Below the pieces are notes generated by a model, which saw nothing but the letters and a program-made list of their open reading frames with translations, did no database searches and had not been told where the DNA came from. Positions 9,416 through 19,570 of a DNA stretch of 64,000 bases are shown here, piece by piece. Each line of letters begins with the position of its first letter. The first letter of the stretch is position 1. This DNA is from Longitalea arenae. Lineage in GTDB: Bacteria; Bacteroidota; Bacteroidia; Chitinophagales; Chitinophagaceae. Location: NCBI RefSeq assembly GCF_016924755.1, contig NZ_JAFFJX010000006.1, positions 310,001-374,000 of the forward strand, read 5' to 3'. Made by a program: the position numbers and the translations under genes.

Positions 9416-11971
9416 TTAAGAAGAAGCGAAGTTTTTCAATCGAATGGTCCTGATGCCAAACCTCGGCATAGCAAGATGAATGGCAGTCGTTTTACCAGTA
9501 TGTATCTGTAATAACTGTTTCACTGCACCGTTCAGTTCTTCCAGTTGCGCGCCGGTCGCTTTTCCGCCAAACGCAATCTTTTGAACTTTATCATTGCCTG
9601 CTGCATTGAAAAGGCGTACCAGCAGGTCCCTGCCCTCCACTATAACTGCCGATACCTGGTACCCTGTGCCGGTTACATTTACCAATGATCGTTCCTCTTT
9701 TTTTACTATTGAAGAAGGCAGCGCTACCAGCGGCTCGTTCCAGTGCGCAGCCTGCTCACTGATGCCGCTCTCATCCCATTTTCCTTTATGGGGTATCAAT
9801 GCATATTTAATTTCAGTAGTACCTGTTATGGAATGATCTCTTCCCCATAAACCGGCGCCGGAGTACTGAACGTTCAACCCTAAAGGAAAACCTTCACCAT
9901 GGGCATAACTTGTGGTATGATCAGTAAAAAGCGCAAGGCCGTGATCCTCTTTGGCATCATACACATCCACCCAATTCAAAATAATATTGTTTTTGATGCT
10001 GTCCCAGGTAGTAAAAAAGGTATTATGGAGTCTGCTTTCCGTTACGTCAAAAGGGGCATCTTTATAGATCTTTTGCGAGGTAAACTTTACAGGGAACAGC
10101 GCCAGCAATTTTTTGCTGTCGTCGTAAAAAGGCTTGTGGTAATTGCTGGCATCCGGGCCACCGCTTTGTTTATAAGCATCGCCAATGCCGGTATTGTTCT
10201 TCCATGCTATGTTCAGGCTGCAATCAATTCTGCTGTCACCCTGTCTTAAAGTGATGGTTTGCGTAAAGGGATGGTCCAAAAGCATTCCGCTGATGGCTGC
10301 TTTTACCAGAACCGGTCCATTTTCGAGGATGGAAATGGTAACAGGGGTGCGGGAACTCGCGTAAAAACCGCCGTGATTATAAAACTGTCCGCTCAATTCA
10401 TTGAATCCTCTTTCGTTTTTTGCATCTACAAACTCCCTGTTGTTTAATTTTTTCGCTATAAGGCTTTTAACAACACCCCCCTTCGACCTGTCGATAATCA
10501 ATGTATAGAGATCGGTTTCCAAAACCACATCACCGCCGTTTAAAATGGTAGCTGTTGCACCGGCTGCGCTGGCGGGGCGCTTATAGCTGATGCTGTATGT
10601 TTTATAACCCATAGCAGGAACAACGGCATGGAAACAAATTTCTTTACTGCCCGCCGATTTAGTTATTTGAGAAACTATTTCTTTACCACCGCCATCTACA
10701 ACAGCCATTTCATTGGTAGCCATACCTGCCGGTAATTTCATTTGCACCACTTCATGCCTGGTATTACCGGTAGTATTATGCACACGAATGGCCCTGATGG
10801 AACCCTCCGCATGTTGAGCGGCTGCCTTATACACGATACTGTCGCTGATATCATTTGTTATTTTTGTCCACGCGTTCACTTTATCTGCCCAGGTATTGCC
10901 TTTCCTGCCGTTGTATGGAACTATCCAGCAGTCGTGATGTTGCGACAATAGTAAGTTGCGCCAGGCTTCGTCAATGGCACTCGGCCAGGGCTTGTCATCA
11001 TAGACGGCCGACAGCGCTGCTACCTTCTCAGCCATAACCAGCTTGTTTTCGGCTGTTCGAACCCGCTGTGCCAGCTGTTGTAATACCTGTGAACCCCATA
11101 CCAGACTTACCAGAATGTCTTCCTGGCTGAATTTCCAGTTTTGCCTGGGTGTTTTAATAGAATGGTTCTCTATATAATCGCGCCATGTTTTGTAGTAGGT
11201 GGGCTGATAGCCCCTGTTACCATTACCGATCCAGGGGCCATTTTTCCAACCTGCATCCTGCAGGCTCATGGCTACCGGATTTTTTATGCCATAGGCAAAT
11301 GCATCTTTAATGTATTTGGGCGAATTGGTCCATGCCTCCGTTTGCCAGGTTGAACCTGGCAGCAGGTTTTCTGTGGCATACCGGGGTACTGTTACCAGTT
11401 TGGTACCATCGGGGCCTATCCAGTTCACCAGCTCTCCACCATAAGCGCGGGTATAACCGCCCCAGCAGGTGTTGGGGTTTTTCAAAGACGCATATTTATA
11501 TCCAAATGATCGTAATATTTGTGGCAACGCGCTGGTAAAACAAGGCTCTTCCGAGGAATAGGTGGTAAAAACGGCATTGGGGAAATATGCTTTTACTTTT
11601 TTTATTCCATATGAAAAATGCCGGATCATGCTTTCGCCGGAAGTATTGAAGAAATAACTTTGCCCATAGGCCGGGTTTACATACTCTATCCGGCCGGTAT
11701 CGGATTGATCCCTGAAAATTTGCTGCAATTGTTTCAACGCAGCAGGCTCCCACACCGCAACCGAATCCCAGGTTTCCGGCTCAATTTCCAGATTGATCTT
11801 CCAGAAAGGATTTTCATTTAATTTGTCGACTATAAACTGCGTATACCCTTTGGGATAATGACCATAAACGCCGCCATGATAACCATCGATAAAATAGGCA
11901 TTCTGTGCATGGGACCTAAGCGTGCAGATGAATAAACAGGTGCAATAAATAATGTTTAGATACGGCTTCAT
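9416..11971 (-). CDS. GH38-family alpha-mannosidase-like secreted enzyme
   Basis: This is an 851-residue protein with a signal peptide ending SHAQ, which predicts a periplasmic location. The N-terminal part begins YFIDGYHGGVYGHYP, the metal-site region of a GH38 subgroup. It continues with RIEYVNPAYGQSYFFN and SGESMIRHFSYG, and later EEPCFTSALPQILRSFGY. LLLSQHHDCWIVPYNG near residue 350 is the helical-domain signature that supplies a zinc-binding His. GH38 enzymes are zinc-dependent retaining alpha-mannosidases of N-glycan breakdown. The classical HxDxxW start is altered here, so substrate and metal site may differ. I chose the ATG at 11971 (MKPYLN) over the one three codons earlier because it fits the signal peptide. 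The gene lies between the GH92 and ricin-lectin genes of the same operon. Confidence 0.8.
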   Translation of the reverse strand: MKPYLNIIYCTCLFICTLRSHAQNAYFIDGYHGGVYGHYPKGYTQFIVDKLNENPFWKINLEIEPETWDSVAVWEPAALKQLQQIFRDQSDTGRIEYVNPAYGQSYFFNTSGESMIRHFSYGIKKVKAYFPNAVFTTYSSEEPCFTSALPQILRSFGYKYASLKNPNTCWGGYTRAYGGELVNWIGPDGTKLVTVPRYATENLLPGSTWQTEAWTNSPKYIKDAFAYGIKNPVAMSLQDAGWKNGPWIGNGNRGYQPTYYKTWRDYIENHSIKTPRQNWKFSQEDILVSLVWGSQVLQQLAQRVRTAENKLVMAEKVAALSAVYDDKPWPSAIDEAWRNLLLSQHHDCWIVPYNGRKGNTWADKVNAWTKITNDISDSIVYKAAAQHAEGSIRAIRVHNTTGNTRHEVVQMKLPAGMATNEMAVVDGGGKEIVSQITKSAGSKEICFHAVVPAMGYKTYSISYKRPASAAGATATILNGGDVVLETDLYTLIIDRSKGGVVKSLIAKKLNNREFVDAKNERGFNELSGQFYNHGGFYASSRTPVTISILENGPVLVKAAISGMLLDHPFTQTITLRQGDSRIDCSLNIAWKNNTGIGDAYKQSGGPDASNYHKPFYDDSKKLLALFPVKFTSQKIYKDAPFDVTESRLHNTFFTTWDSIKNNIILNWVDVYDAKEDHGLALFTDHTTSYAHGEGFPLGLNVQYSGAGLWGRDHSITGTTEIKYALIPHKGKWDESGISEQAAHWNEPLVALPSSIVKKEERSLVNVTGTGYQVSAVIVEGRDLLVRLFNAAGNDKVQKIAFGGKATGAQLEELNGAVKQLLQIHTGKTTAIHLAMPRFGIRTIRLKNFASS

Positions 11972-12069
11972 TTCAAACAATTAACTAAACGGGCGGTAAC
12001 AGGGGCGCCCTGGGGAAGTCACCTGGATGAAAGATTACCTCTATTAAAGAGCGGCCGTTTTTTCCAGGG

Positions 12070-14379
12070 TCATTTTCCCCATTGCATGCCGGGACCAGGC
12101 CCCATAATCAATTCCAGCAGGCCGCCTTTCATCAGGTCGCTGTGATCGATAAAACAGTTGTTGTAAGGTTTACCATTCAAGGTTGCGCTCTGTATGTACA
12201 CATTTTCTGCACTGTTATTTACAGTTGAAATGATAAAGGTCTGTCCCTGGCTATAGGCGGGATCCAGGGCAATGGTGATTTTGTCAAATACCGGACTGGT
12301 AATTTCATACCGGGTTTCGCCCGGGCAAACCGGGTGCAAACCACTTGCGGCCAAAATATACCAGGCCGACATCTGTCCTACATCTTCATTGCCTACCAGG
12401 CCTTCAACCGCATTTTTATAAGCCCGTTCACAAATAGTCCTTGTCCATTTTTGGGTAAGTGATGGAACACCTAAACGGTTAAAAAGAAAGGGCACATGAT
12501 GAACGGGTTCGTTGGCGTGATTGTAATAGTCGTTCCACATCATATTGGGGGGAACCTTTTCAAAAAACCTGGTCAGATCGGCCAGTACTTTTTCTTTACC
12601 CCCCATCAGGGCCACCATACCATCCACATCATGGGGTACGAACCATCCCTGCTGCCAGGCATTGCTTTCCATACTTCCATACCATTGTTTCAACCGCCCT
12701 TCCGCAGGCCAGGGCTCCCAATTACCGTCTTTTAGCCTTGGCCTGAACCAGCCCTTTTCTTTATCAAAGATGTTGTGGTAGTACTGCGCGCGTTTTGCGT
12801 ATTTCTCGGCATCCCCCCTTTTTCCCAGCTGCTTCGCCAGCTTCGATACGCACCAGTCGAAATACGCATATTCCAGGGTATAGGAAATGCTTAAAGGATT
12901 GGGTGTATACCCCGGCTCTTTGTTACCAAACCGCTCCACCGAACCAACCGATAACTGATAGGCTTTGCCCACATCGTAATTCCTGATGCCCTTCGCATAG
13001 GCGTCGGTTAGCACCGATACGGCAGGGTTACCCAGCATACATCCACTATAGGCATTCAACAGCTCCCAGCGTTCAAAATGATCCTTTGCTTTTTGATCTG
13101 CCAGGGTGATCAGGGAATTGATCAGATCATTCACCAAGGAAGGGTTGATGATGGTTTGAAGCGGCATCTGGCTTCTGAAAACATCCCAGCCACTGAAGAT
13201 GGTGCGTTTGGTAAAATTTTCCGACTGATGTACTTTGCCATCTCCGCCCAGGTAATTGCCATCTATATCTTCAAAGATCCGGGGATCGATCATGGTATGA
13301 TAAAGAGCAGTATAGAAAATTGTTTTTTGCGCTTGCGAGCCGCCGCTTACCTGCATTTTCGACAGGGCTGCATTCCATAATGCACGAGCCTGCTTGTGCA
13401 GTTTGTCAAAATCCCAGTCCGGTATTTCGGCCTCCAGGTTCTTGCGGGCTCCTTCTATGCTCACAAAAGAAATTCCGCTTTTCAGCAGCACTTCTTCCCC
13501 TTTTTTAGTTGCAAATTCTGTAAAAAAGCCAAGGTGTTTGCCCTGCTTTTTTCTTATACCTTTTATAACAGTTGCTTCCCCTATTCGTTGCTGGTATTTT
13601 TCACTTTCCACGTCCTGCCGTTTACGGCCCCAGCTGTCTGGGATGTCGGCACTCCATACACCATAGTTCTTTAAGGGTTTACTGAACTGTGCATAGAAAT
13701 AAACGGTATAATCGGCATTGCCTTCGCCATTGCCCCAGCCGCCGCCTTCCGGCGTACACTTCATCCATCCCCGGATGGTGTGGTCATCCACTACCTCCAC
13801 TTCCTGCAGCACCGATGTACCACCCACTCTTCTTGCCAGGTCGATCTGAATGCGGGATAACGCGTGTTTTGGAAAAATAAACCTAAGCAAACCACTATGC
13901 GGCGCAGCCGTCATTTCAGCTTTGATGTTGTGATCAGTGAGCGAAACTGCATAATAGCCGGCACTGGCCTTTTCGCTCTTTTTATCATAACGGGAGCGGT
14001 ATCCTGCAGCCGGATCTTTTAAACTGCCTGCAGCCGTTCTCAGGGGGCCGGTGGCTGGCATTACCAGGAAATTACCCAGGTCGCCATACCAGCCCACACC
14101 ACTCATTTGGGTAAAGGCAAATCCTTCTATACTCGTATGCTCATAGCTGTAACCAGACCCGTTGTCACCGCCTGTGATGGTGTTGGGACTCAGCTGTACC
14201 AGACCGTAGGGAGTAGTGGCGCCGGGAAAGGTTTTTCCCAGGCCGTGATAAATTCCGGCCGCGCCTTCGCTGGTGCTGGCGCCAATAAAGGGATTCACAA
14301 GATCAACCGGTTCTTGAGCAAGCGACAAAAAAGAGGCCATTAACAACCCAAAGAAACCTAACCAATTTTTATTTCTCAT
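12070..14379 (-). CDS. GH92 alpha-mannosidase (canonical acid residue present)
   Basis: This 769-residue protein has a signal peptide ending SLAQ and then DLVNPFIGAST, the usual GH92 start. Family blocks seen in order are FPGATTPYGLVQLSP, FTQMSGVGWYGDLGNFLVMP, FSGWDVFRSQMPLQTI, NHANEPVHHVPFLFNR and VGNEDVGQMSAWYI. GH92 enzymes are calcium-dependent inverting exo-alpha-mannosidases. The Glu of NEP (residue 624, codon 12508-12510) corresponds to the catalytic acid known from BT3990-type enzymes. The gene shares an operon with a second GH92, the GH38 and a GH2, consistent with stepwise trimming of mannan or N-glycan side chains in the periplasm. The linkage specificity (1,2, 1,3 or 1,6) cannot be told by eye. 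Confidence 0.93.
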   Translation of the reverse strand: MRNKNWLGFFGLLMASFLSLAQEPVDLVNPFIGASTSEGAAGIYHGLGKTFPGATTPYGLVQLSPNTITGGDNGSGYSYEHTSIEGFAFTQMSGVGWYGDLGNFLVMPATGPLRTAAGSLKDPAAGYRSRYDKKSEKASAGYYAVSLTDHNIKAEMTAAPHSGLLRFIFPKHALSRIQIDLARRVGGTSVLQEVEVVDDHTIRGWMKCTPEGGGWGNGEGNADYTVYFYAQFSKPLKNYGVWSADIPDSWGRKRQDVESEKYQQRIGEATVIKGIRKKQGKHLGFFTEFATKKGEEVLLKSGISFVSIEGARKNLEAEIPDWDFDKLHKQARALWNAALSKMQVSGGSQAQKTIFYTALYHTMIDPRIFEDIDGNYLGGDGKVHQSENFTKRTIFSGWDVFRSQMPLQTIINPSLVNDLINSLITLADQKAKDHFERWELLNAYSGCMLGNPAVSVLTDAYAKGIRNYDVGKAYQLSVGSVERFGNKEPGYTPNPLSISYTLEYAYFDWCVSKLAKQLGKRGDAEKYAKRAQYYHNIFDKEKGWFRPRLKDGNWEPWPAEGRLKQWYGSMESNAWQQGWFVPHDVDGMVALMGGKEKVLADLTRFFEKVPPNMMWNDYYNHANEPVHHVPFLFNRLGVPSLTQKWTRTICERAYKNAVEGLVGNEDVGQMSAWYILAASGLHPVCPGETRYEITSPVFDKITIALDPAYSQGQTFIISTVNNSAENVYIQSATLNGKPYNNCFIDHSDLMKGGLLELIMGPGPGMQWGK

Positions 14380-14504
14380 GATTCTTTCTGTTCATACCGA
14401 TTGTTGATGAATAGCATTACCGAGCTACAGTGTGCGGTCCCGGGTAAAGCATGGGACAAACGCAACGAAAGTGTATGCATATGCTGCAGCTGGCCACATC
14501 AAAA

Positions 14505-16775
14505 CTATTTTGCCAGTGAGAAAGGCCTGTCTTCTTCCCGGATGCCTCTTTGCCTGTTCGGACTACTGCCCATCACCAGACGAAGCGTTCCGCCATGGCT
14601 GATGTCGCCGTGTTTGATGAAGTTCCTGTGTAAGGGCTCGCCGTTCAGGGTGGCCGATTGAATGTACACATTTTCCTTACTGTTGTTCACAGCCTCCACG
14701 GTAAACTTCTTTCCATTTTCAAGCGTAACGGTTGCTTTCTGGAACAGAGGACTGCCAATCACATATTCATCGGTACCCGGACAAACACTATACAATCCCA
14801 GGGCGCTGATCACGTACCAGGAAGACATCTGCCCCTGGTCCTCATCGCCGGGATAGCCGTTTTCAGTGGCGTTGTACAACCGGGACATCACTTCGCGTAC
14901 CTGCTTTTGCGTTTTCCAGGGCTCGCCGCTGTAATTGTACAAATACGGCGCATGCTGCACCGGCTGATTGCCGTGCGCATATTGTCCCATGCCGGCCAGC
15001 ACCATTTCCTTCATCTCATGGATCTCCTGTTTATAGGAACCATATTTTACGGCATTGGAGCCATGAAATAAACTGTCGAGCTTTTTATTGAAGATGGCTT
15101 CACCACCCAACATCCGGATAAGATCGCTTATGTTGTGAAACACCGACCAGGTCCACTGCCAGGGATTTCCTTCCGTAAAGGCCCCACCCCATTCCACAGG
15201 GTCAAAATCCTCCGGGATCCATTCGCCGTTGCTGTTGCGGCCACGCACAAAACCCGCTGTGCTGTCGAAGACATTCCTGTAATTGTACATCTGGCGGCTA
15301 AAAATGTTCTCGTAAAATGTATTGCCGGTAAGCCTGGCGAGCTGGTAAGCGCAGAAATCGTCGTAGGCATATTCCAGGGTCTTTGCGGCGCTTTCCCGTA
15401 CTTTATCCTGCGGAATATAACCTAACCGGAAATAATATTCGTGTCCCTCCCGGCCGCTGGAACCGCCCATCAGGCTACGGCTGGTGGCTTCGTGATAATA
15501 GGCTTTTAAAACGGAATCAGGATGGAAGCTGCGAATGCCTTTTACCCAGGCATCGGTGAGTAGAGAGATGGCATGATTGCCCACCATTACGCCCGACATG
15601 CCCGGGTTCGACCAGGTGGGCAGCCAGCCGCATTGCTGTTGTGCATCGAGCAGGGATTGCATATACCGTCCCTGCATAGTAGGATGCAGGATATTGCTTA
15701 GCGGGAACTGCGCCCGGAAAGTATCCCAGAAACCATTGTCGGTATACATGTAACCGGGATGTATTTTACTGTCATAAGGACTGAAGTAATACGGGTTGCC
15801 GTTCTTGTCGAGCTCATAAAACTTATGAGAAAACAGGTTGGCGCGGAACAGGCAGGAATAAAAGGTTGCTTTTTCATCTTCGGTGCCGCCTTCCACTGTT
15901 ATTCGGCCCAACAGTTCATTCCAGGATCTTTTTGCCGCTTCGCTGGTTTGCGCTACATTTTTATAGCTGCCGAGCTCCTGTTGTAATGTGATCGCTGCCT
16001 GTGCAGCGTTAATATAAGAGGAAGCGATCTTTACCTGCACCACGCCGCCGGGTTTAAACTGTACAAAGGCGCCTTTACCGTCACCGGAATCGGTTACATT
16101 TTTATGTTGAATACGATTCGACCGGTCCTCCCAGGTGCCATATGACAGAAAGGGCTGATCGAACCGCATCTCAAAATAGCAGCGGAAGGCTGCGGGAATG
16201 AAAGTGCCGTTGTGCACCCAGCCGGTGATCTTCCGTTCATCCGGATGAATGGTGACACTGCTTGTTTTGGTATAGCCATCGAGCACCAGGTAAGCCTCTT
16301 TTCCTGTAGGAAATGTGAACCGCATATGCCCGCTGCGTTCTGCAGGCGCGATCTCTGTGGTAACGCCATTACCCAGTTTTACTTTGTAGTAGTGCGGTTT
16401 TGCCATTTCACCGGCATGGGTAAAAGACGAAGCCCTTTTGTCTTCGTTTACTTCCAGGGCGCCCGTGACCGGCATGAGCGAGAACACCGCATAGTCGCCC
16501 ATCCAGGGACTGCATTGATGTACCTGCTGAAAGCCCCGGATCGTTTGTGCATTATAAGTATACTTCCAGCCATCGCCATTTTTGCCGGTTTGCGGCGACC
16601 AGGAATGCATGGGAAACGGGACGGCAATGGTTGGATAGGTATTACCATACGAAAGGCCCCAATGTGAATTGGTGCCTTGCAGGGTGTTCACATAGTCAAC
16701 CAGGTTCTTCTGAGCATAAGTGGCCCCGGTCGCAAACAGCAAGAGGGCCATCATACCTGTTTTCAATTTATTCAT
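14505..16775 (-). CDS. GH92 enzyme with Glu-to-Gln at the catalytic acid (candidate mannosyl-phosphate hydrolase)
   Basis: This is a protein of about 756 residues. The start at 16775 (MNKLKTGMMALLLFATGATYAQ) gives a clean signal peptide, and the 31 codons open upstream look non-coding. GH92 blocks are present: FPMHSWSPQTGKNGDGW, YTDNGFWDTFRAQFPLSNIL, GNHAISLLTDAWVKG, YPGDEDQGQMSSWYV. The family motif NEP reads NQP here (HGNQPVQHAPYLYNY), with Gln at residue 604, codon CAG at 14964-14966. In the GH92 of Cellulosimicrobium that removes mannose from mannose-1-phospho-6-mannose, the acid Glu is likewise Gln, because a phosphate leaving group needs no protonation. I infer the same reaction here. 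The alternative is an enzyme with reduced or altered activity. Confidence 0.88.
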   Translation of the reverse strand: MNKLKTGMMALLLFATGATYAQKNLVDYVNTLQGTNSHWGLSYGNTYPTIAVPFPMHSWSPQTGKNGDGWKYTYNAQTIRGFQQVHQCSPWMGDYAVFSLMPVTGALEVNEDKRASSFTHAGEMAKPHYYKVKLGNGVTTEIAPAERSGHMRFTFPTGKEAYLVLDGYTKTSSVTIHPDERKITGWVHNGTFIPAAFRCYFEMRFDQPFLSYGTWEDRSNRIQHKNVTDSGDGKGAFVQFKPGGVVQVKIASSYINAAQAAITLQQELGSYKNVAQTSEAAKRSWNELLGRITVEGGTEDEKATFYSCLFRANLFSHKFYELDKNGNPYYFSPYDSKIHPGYMYTDNGFWDTFRAQFPLSNILHPTMQGRYMQSLLDAQQQCGWLPTWSNPGMSGVMVGNHAISLLTDAWVKGIRSFHPDSVLKAYYHEATSRSLMGGSSGREGHEYYFRLGYIPQDKVRESAAKTLEYAYDDFCAYQLARLTGNTFYENIFSRQMYNYRNVFDSTAGFVRGRNSNGEWIPEDFDPVEWGGAFTEGNPWQWTWSVFHNISDLIRMLGGEAIFNKKLDSLFHGSNAVKYGSYKQEIHEMKEMVLAGMGQYAHGNQPVQHAPYLYNYSGEPWKTQKQVREVMSRLYNATENGYPGDEDQGQMSSWYVISALGLYSVCPGTDEYVIGSPLFQKATVTLENGKKFTVEAVNNSKENVYIQSATLNGEPLHRNFIKHGDISHGGTLRLVMGSSPNRQRGIREEDRPFSLAK

Positions 16776-16864
16776 AGCTGGCATGCTTACAGTGTAAAGT
16801 CGCATTAAACAGCTTTTACCGCCAGTAAGGAGGCATAAATAATCAGGATCTTTGAAATAAAGGA

Positions 16865-19570
16865 TCAAAGGTCCACAGAAAACTTCTTTTTTTCCTTTTG
16901 CCCATATTGCTTCAGCAGCAACGTTACGCCGCCTGTAAGCAGTTTGGCAGCAGCCTCTATTGTCACCAGTTTTTCTTCACCGGGCAGTAAGGTGAAATAA
17001 TTTTCTGACATGATCACCGGAAGCACGCGTTCCTGCGTGGCTTTGTTAACCAGTCGCAGGCGGTTTCCGAAGGCTATGGTGCCGGAATTATTTTTTACTA
17101 TCACCTTCAGTTTTCCGGTTCCGCCAACCGACTCTTTACCAACCAGCTTACATGACAGGTCGGCCGCCGGCAGGGACTTTAGGCTGGTGTAATCCAGGTC
17201 ATTGACACCGTTCCGCCAATAGAAGTTATCAGACAAGACGTTGCCTGCAGCATCTTTCAGTTCCAGTTTGATAAAATGAAGTGGCGTAAACACCGCGCCG
17301 GATCTGTTCTCGCCATTGAAGTCAAGGGTAAATGCTTCAGCAATATTGCTGGAAAGAACATCGATCCGTGCCTCTTTGCCGAGGTGCGTAAGCTCTTTTC
17401 CATGGAGATCATAAATGGTAGCTTTTGCGATTGCCCCTTTTAGGTCGATTGAACTTGTATTAACTACTTTTATGCTATTGTTCGAAGCGTTCCATTGGAT
17501 ATGCAAAGGCTCACAAGCCTTTCTGGCGCCCCAGTAAGCCCCGGTAGCATCGTAATAATAGTCATAGGTTTGCCATACGAAAGAGGGATAAGCCGACTGG
17601 CTCATCCAGATCAGCAGCCCGGAAGCATCATTCCACATTTTATCGTTCCAGGCTTCATACATGCCTTTCATCACTTCAATATTTAAATACTGCGCTTTTT
17701 CGCAGAACTCTTCCAGGCTGGCCGATTCACCAAATTGTTTATTTACCGCTGCTTTGTAATTGAGCGGATTGGCATTGGAAGCTTCTTTACCAAAAAAGTG
17801 TCGGTTCCAGACAGTGGTATCTGAATTTTTTAATGCTTCGTCTGTTGGCAATGGCCATAACTGACCGGCAGGAATGAATTTCTTTACACTTTCATACGTT
17901 GGAAAAGCAGCTGTTCCTATTTCTGAACGCAAGCCATAACCGCGGTCTGAGCCATATGGATAAGGCGGTTTGTTCCAGGCCAGGTTGCTGCCCGAAGTTT
18001 CAAAGTGGTGTTTAGGCGGCTGATTTCCCCACCATCCGCTGCCGGATAAACCATCCTGGTTGGAACTGGATTTATACATCCTGTCGTTATGGTCTTCCAG
18101 CGCAACGATCGATCTGAGGTAATTATCCAGTGCCGGCTTGGGATGTGTTTCATTGGCGCCGCACCATAAGGCGATACTCGGGTGGTTTCTCAAACGCTTT
18201 ACTTTATCAAGGGCATTGGCTTTAAAGTCATCATCATTGGCCACGTCGTCGTAGGCCACGTATAACCAGAAATCGTCCCATACCATAATACCGTAGCTGT
18301 CGCAATAGTCGTAAAACGCATCGTCAGTAACACAGCCGGTCCATAACCTGATCATGTTATAGTTCATGTCTTTGTGTAACCTGACCTTTGTTTCATATTC
18401 GTCACCATGACAACGAAGCAGGTATTCGCTCATTCCCCAGTTCCCTCCTTTCAAAAATAATTTCTGGCCGTTGATGAAAAAGGTCATAACCGGCCATCCG
18501 GCGGCATTTTTTACAAACTGGTATTCATATTTTTTTATACCGAAACGAATTTCTTTTACATGCGACACACTGTTGCCTACACTGCAGTTCAATGTACAGG
18601 TATACAAATTTGGTTCGCCATAACCATTGGGCCACCAAAGTCTGGGATTGTTGATGATGAATTCCGGAAAATCTTTCCGGTCGAGGTAGATCCTGGAAGA
18701 AGCGCCCGCATCCAGCGTGATCTTTTTGGAGAACTGGATGTTTCCCGGCTGAATGACTCCGGAAATAGTAACTTCCTGTTTGGCAGCAGACGCGTTTCTA
18801 AGTGTTGAGGAAACGTATAAATAAGCAATATCGTTCGACTCCAGTTCTGACCTGATCCATGGATCTTCCACGGTCACATCACCGGTGATCTCCAGATAAG
18901 CATTACCGGTAATGCCCGCCAGCCTTCCAGGCACATAGGGCATCCAGTCCCAACTCGCTGCCGACAGGTAGGTTGGGCTGGCGGCAACACCAAAACTTTC
19001 TTTGGAAATACGCTTCTTCTTTTGATCTGCATCCGTGATCAAAACGGCCACGGCATTTTTACCGGAGCTCCTGATCAGATCAGTTATATCGTATTTTGTT
19101 CGAAGCATGTGCCCGCTGACATCTTTAGTAGATGTTGCAGTTCCGGATAATTTGGTTCCGTTACAATAGAAATCTGCATAGCGGTTGGTATTATCAAAAT
19201 GAAGCCATACGCGTTGGCCCTTGACATAATTGGCACACAGTTCAAATTCGGTTCTATACCAAAACGGACGGTTAAAGAACGATTCGTCTACCTTGTAAAT
19301 ATTGTCGCCATAGTTCGGGTCGGGGACAATTCCGGCGTCTACATATGACGTAAACACCGTACCCGGTACAATACCCTTTATATAAGCAGGAAGTTTAAAA
19401 CCCGGTGTGGATATTTCGTAGCCTGAGTTTTTCAGGTCTGCCTGGGGTTTGATCTCCCATACTAAGCCCGGACTGGCACTATTCAACGATATCCTGGTGG
19501 TTTGTGTATTGGCTGTAACCGAGGCGAGCATTATGCAAAACAACAGTAAAAAGGGGCTTCTGATATTCAT
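16865..19570 (-). CDS. GH2 exo-glycosidase (beta-mannosidase / exo-beta-glucosaminidase type)
   Basis: This 901-residue protein has a signal peptide ending ANTQ. GH2 layout is clear. A jelly-roll sugar-binding domain (FWYRTEFEL, RVWLHFDNTNRYADFYCNG) is followed by immunoglobulin-like domains and then a TIM barrel (FLKGGNWGMSEY, MIRLWTGC, IMVWDDFWLYVAY). The acid/base is Glu474 in CGANETHPKP and the nucleophile is Glu550 in LRSEIGTAAFPT. The WDDFW and GANETHP text is closest in memory to the exo-beta-D-glucosaminidase and mannosidase branch of GH2, not to beta-galactosidases. It is the first gene of the leftward operon; the next GH92 starts 89 bp after its stop. A beta-mannosidase role would finish N-glycan core breakdown, but a glucosaminidase role is equally possible. 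Confidence 0.88.
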   Translation of the reverse strand: MNIRSPFLLLFCIMLASVTANTQTTRISLNSASPGLVWEIKPQADLKNSGYEISTPGFKLPAYIKGIVPGTVFTSYVDAGIVPDPNYGDNIYKVDESFFNRPFWYRTEFELCANYVKGQRVWLHFDNTNRYADFYCNGTKLSGTATSTKDVSGHMLRTKYDITDLIRSSGKNAVAVLITDADQKKKRISKESFGVAASPTYLSAASWDWMPYVPGRLAGITGNAYLEITGDVTVEDPWIRSELESNDIAYLYVSSTLRNASAAKQEVTISGVIQPGNIQFSKKITLDAGASSRIYLDRKDFPEFIINNPRLWWPNGYGEPNLYTCTLNCSVGNSVSHVKEIRFGIKKYEYQFVKNAAGWPVMTFFINGQKLFLKGGNWGMSEYLLRCHGDEYETKVRLHKDMNYNMIRLWTGCVTDDAFYDYCDSYGIMVWDDFWLYVAYDDVANDDDFKANALDKVKRLRNHPSIALWCGANETHPKPALDNYLRSIVALEDHNDRMYKSSSNQDGLSGSGWWGNQPPKHHFETSGSNLAWNKPPYPYGSDRGYGLRSEIGTAAFPTYESVKKFIPAGQLWPLPTDEALKNSDTTVWNRHFFGKEASNANPLNYKAAVNKQFGESASLEEFCEKAQYLNIEVMKGMYEAWNDKMWNDASGLLIWMSQSAYPSFVWQTYDYYYDATGAYWGARKACEPLHIQWNASNNSIKVVNTSSIDLKGAIAKATIYDLHGKELTHLGKEARIDVLSSNIAEAFTLDFNGENRSGAVFTPLHFIKLELKDAAGNVLSDNFYWRNGVNDLDYTSLKSLPAADLSCKLVGKESVGGTGKLKVIVKNNSGTIAFGNRLRLVNKATQERVLPVIMSENYFTLLPGEEKLVTIEAAAKLLTGGVTLLLKQYGQKEKKKFSVDL

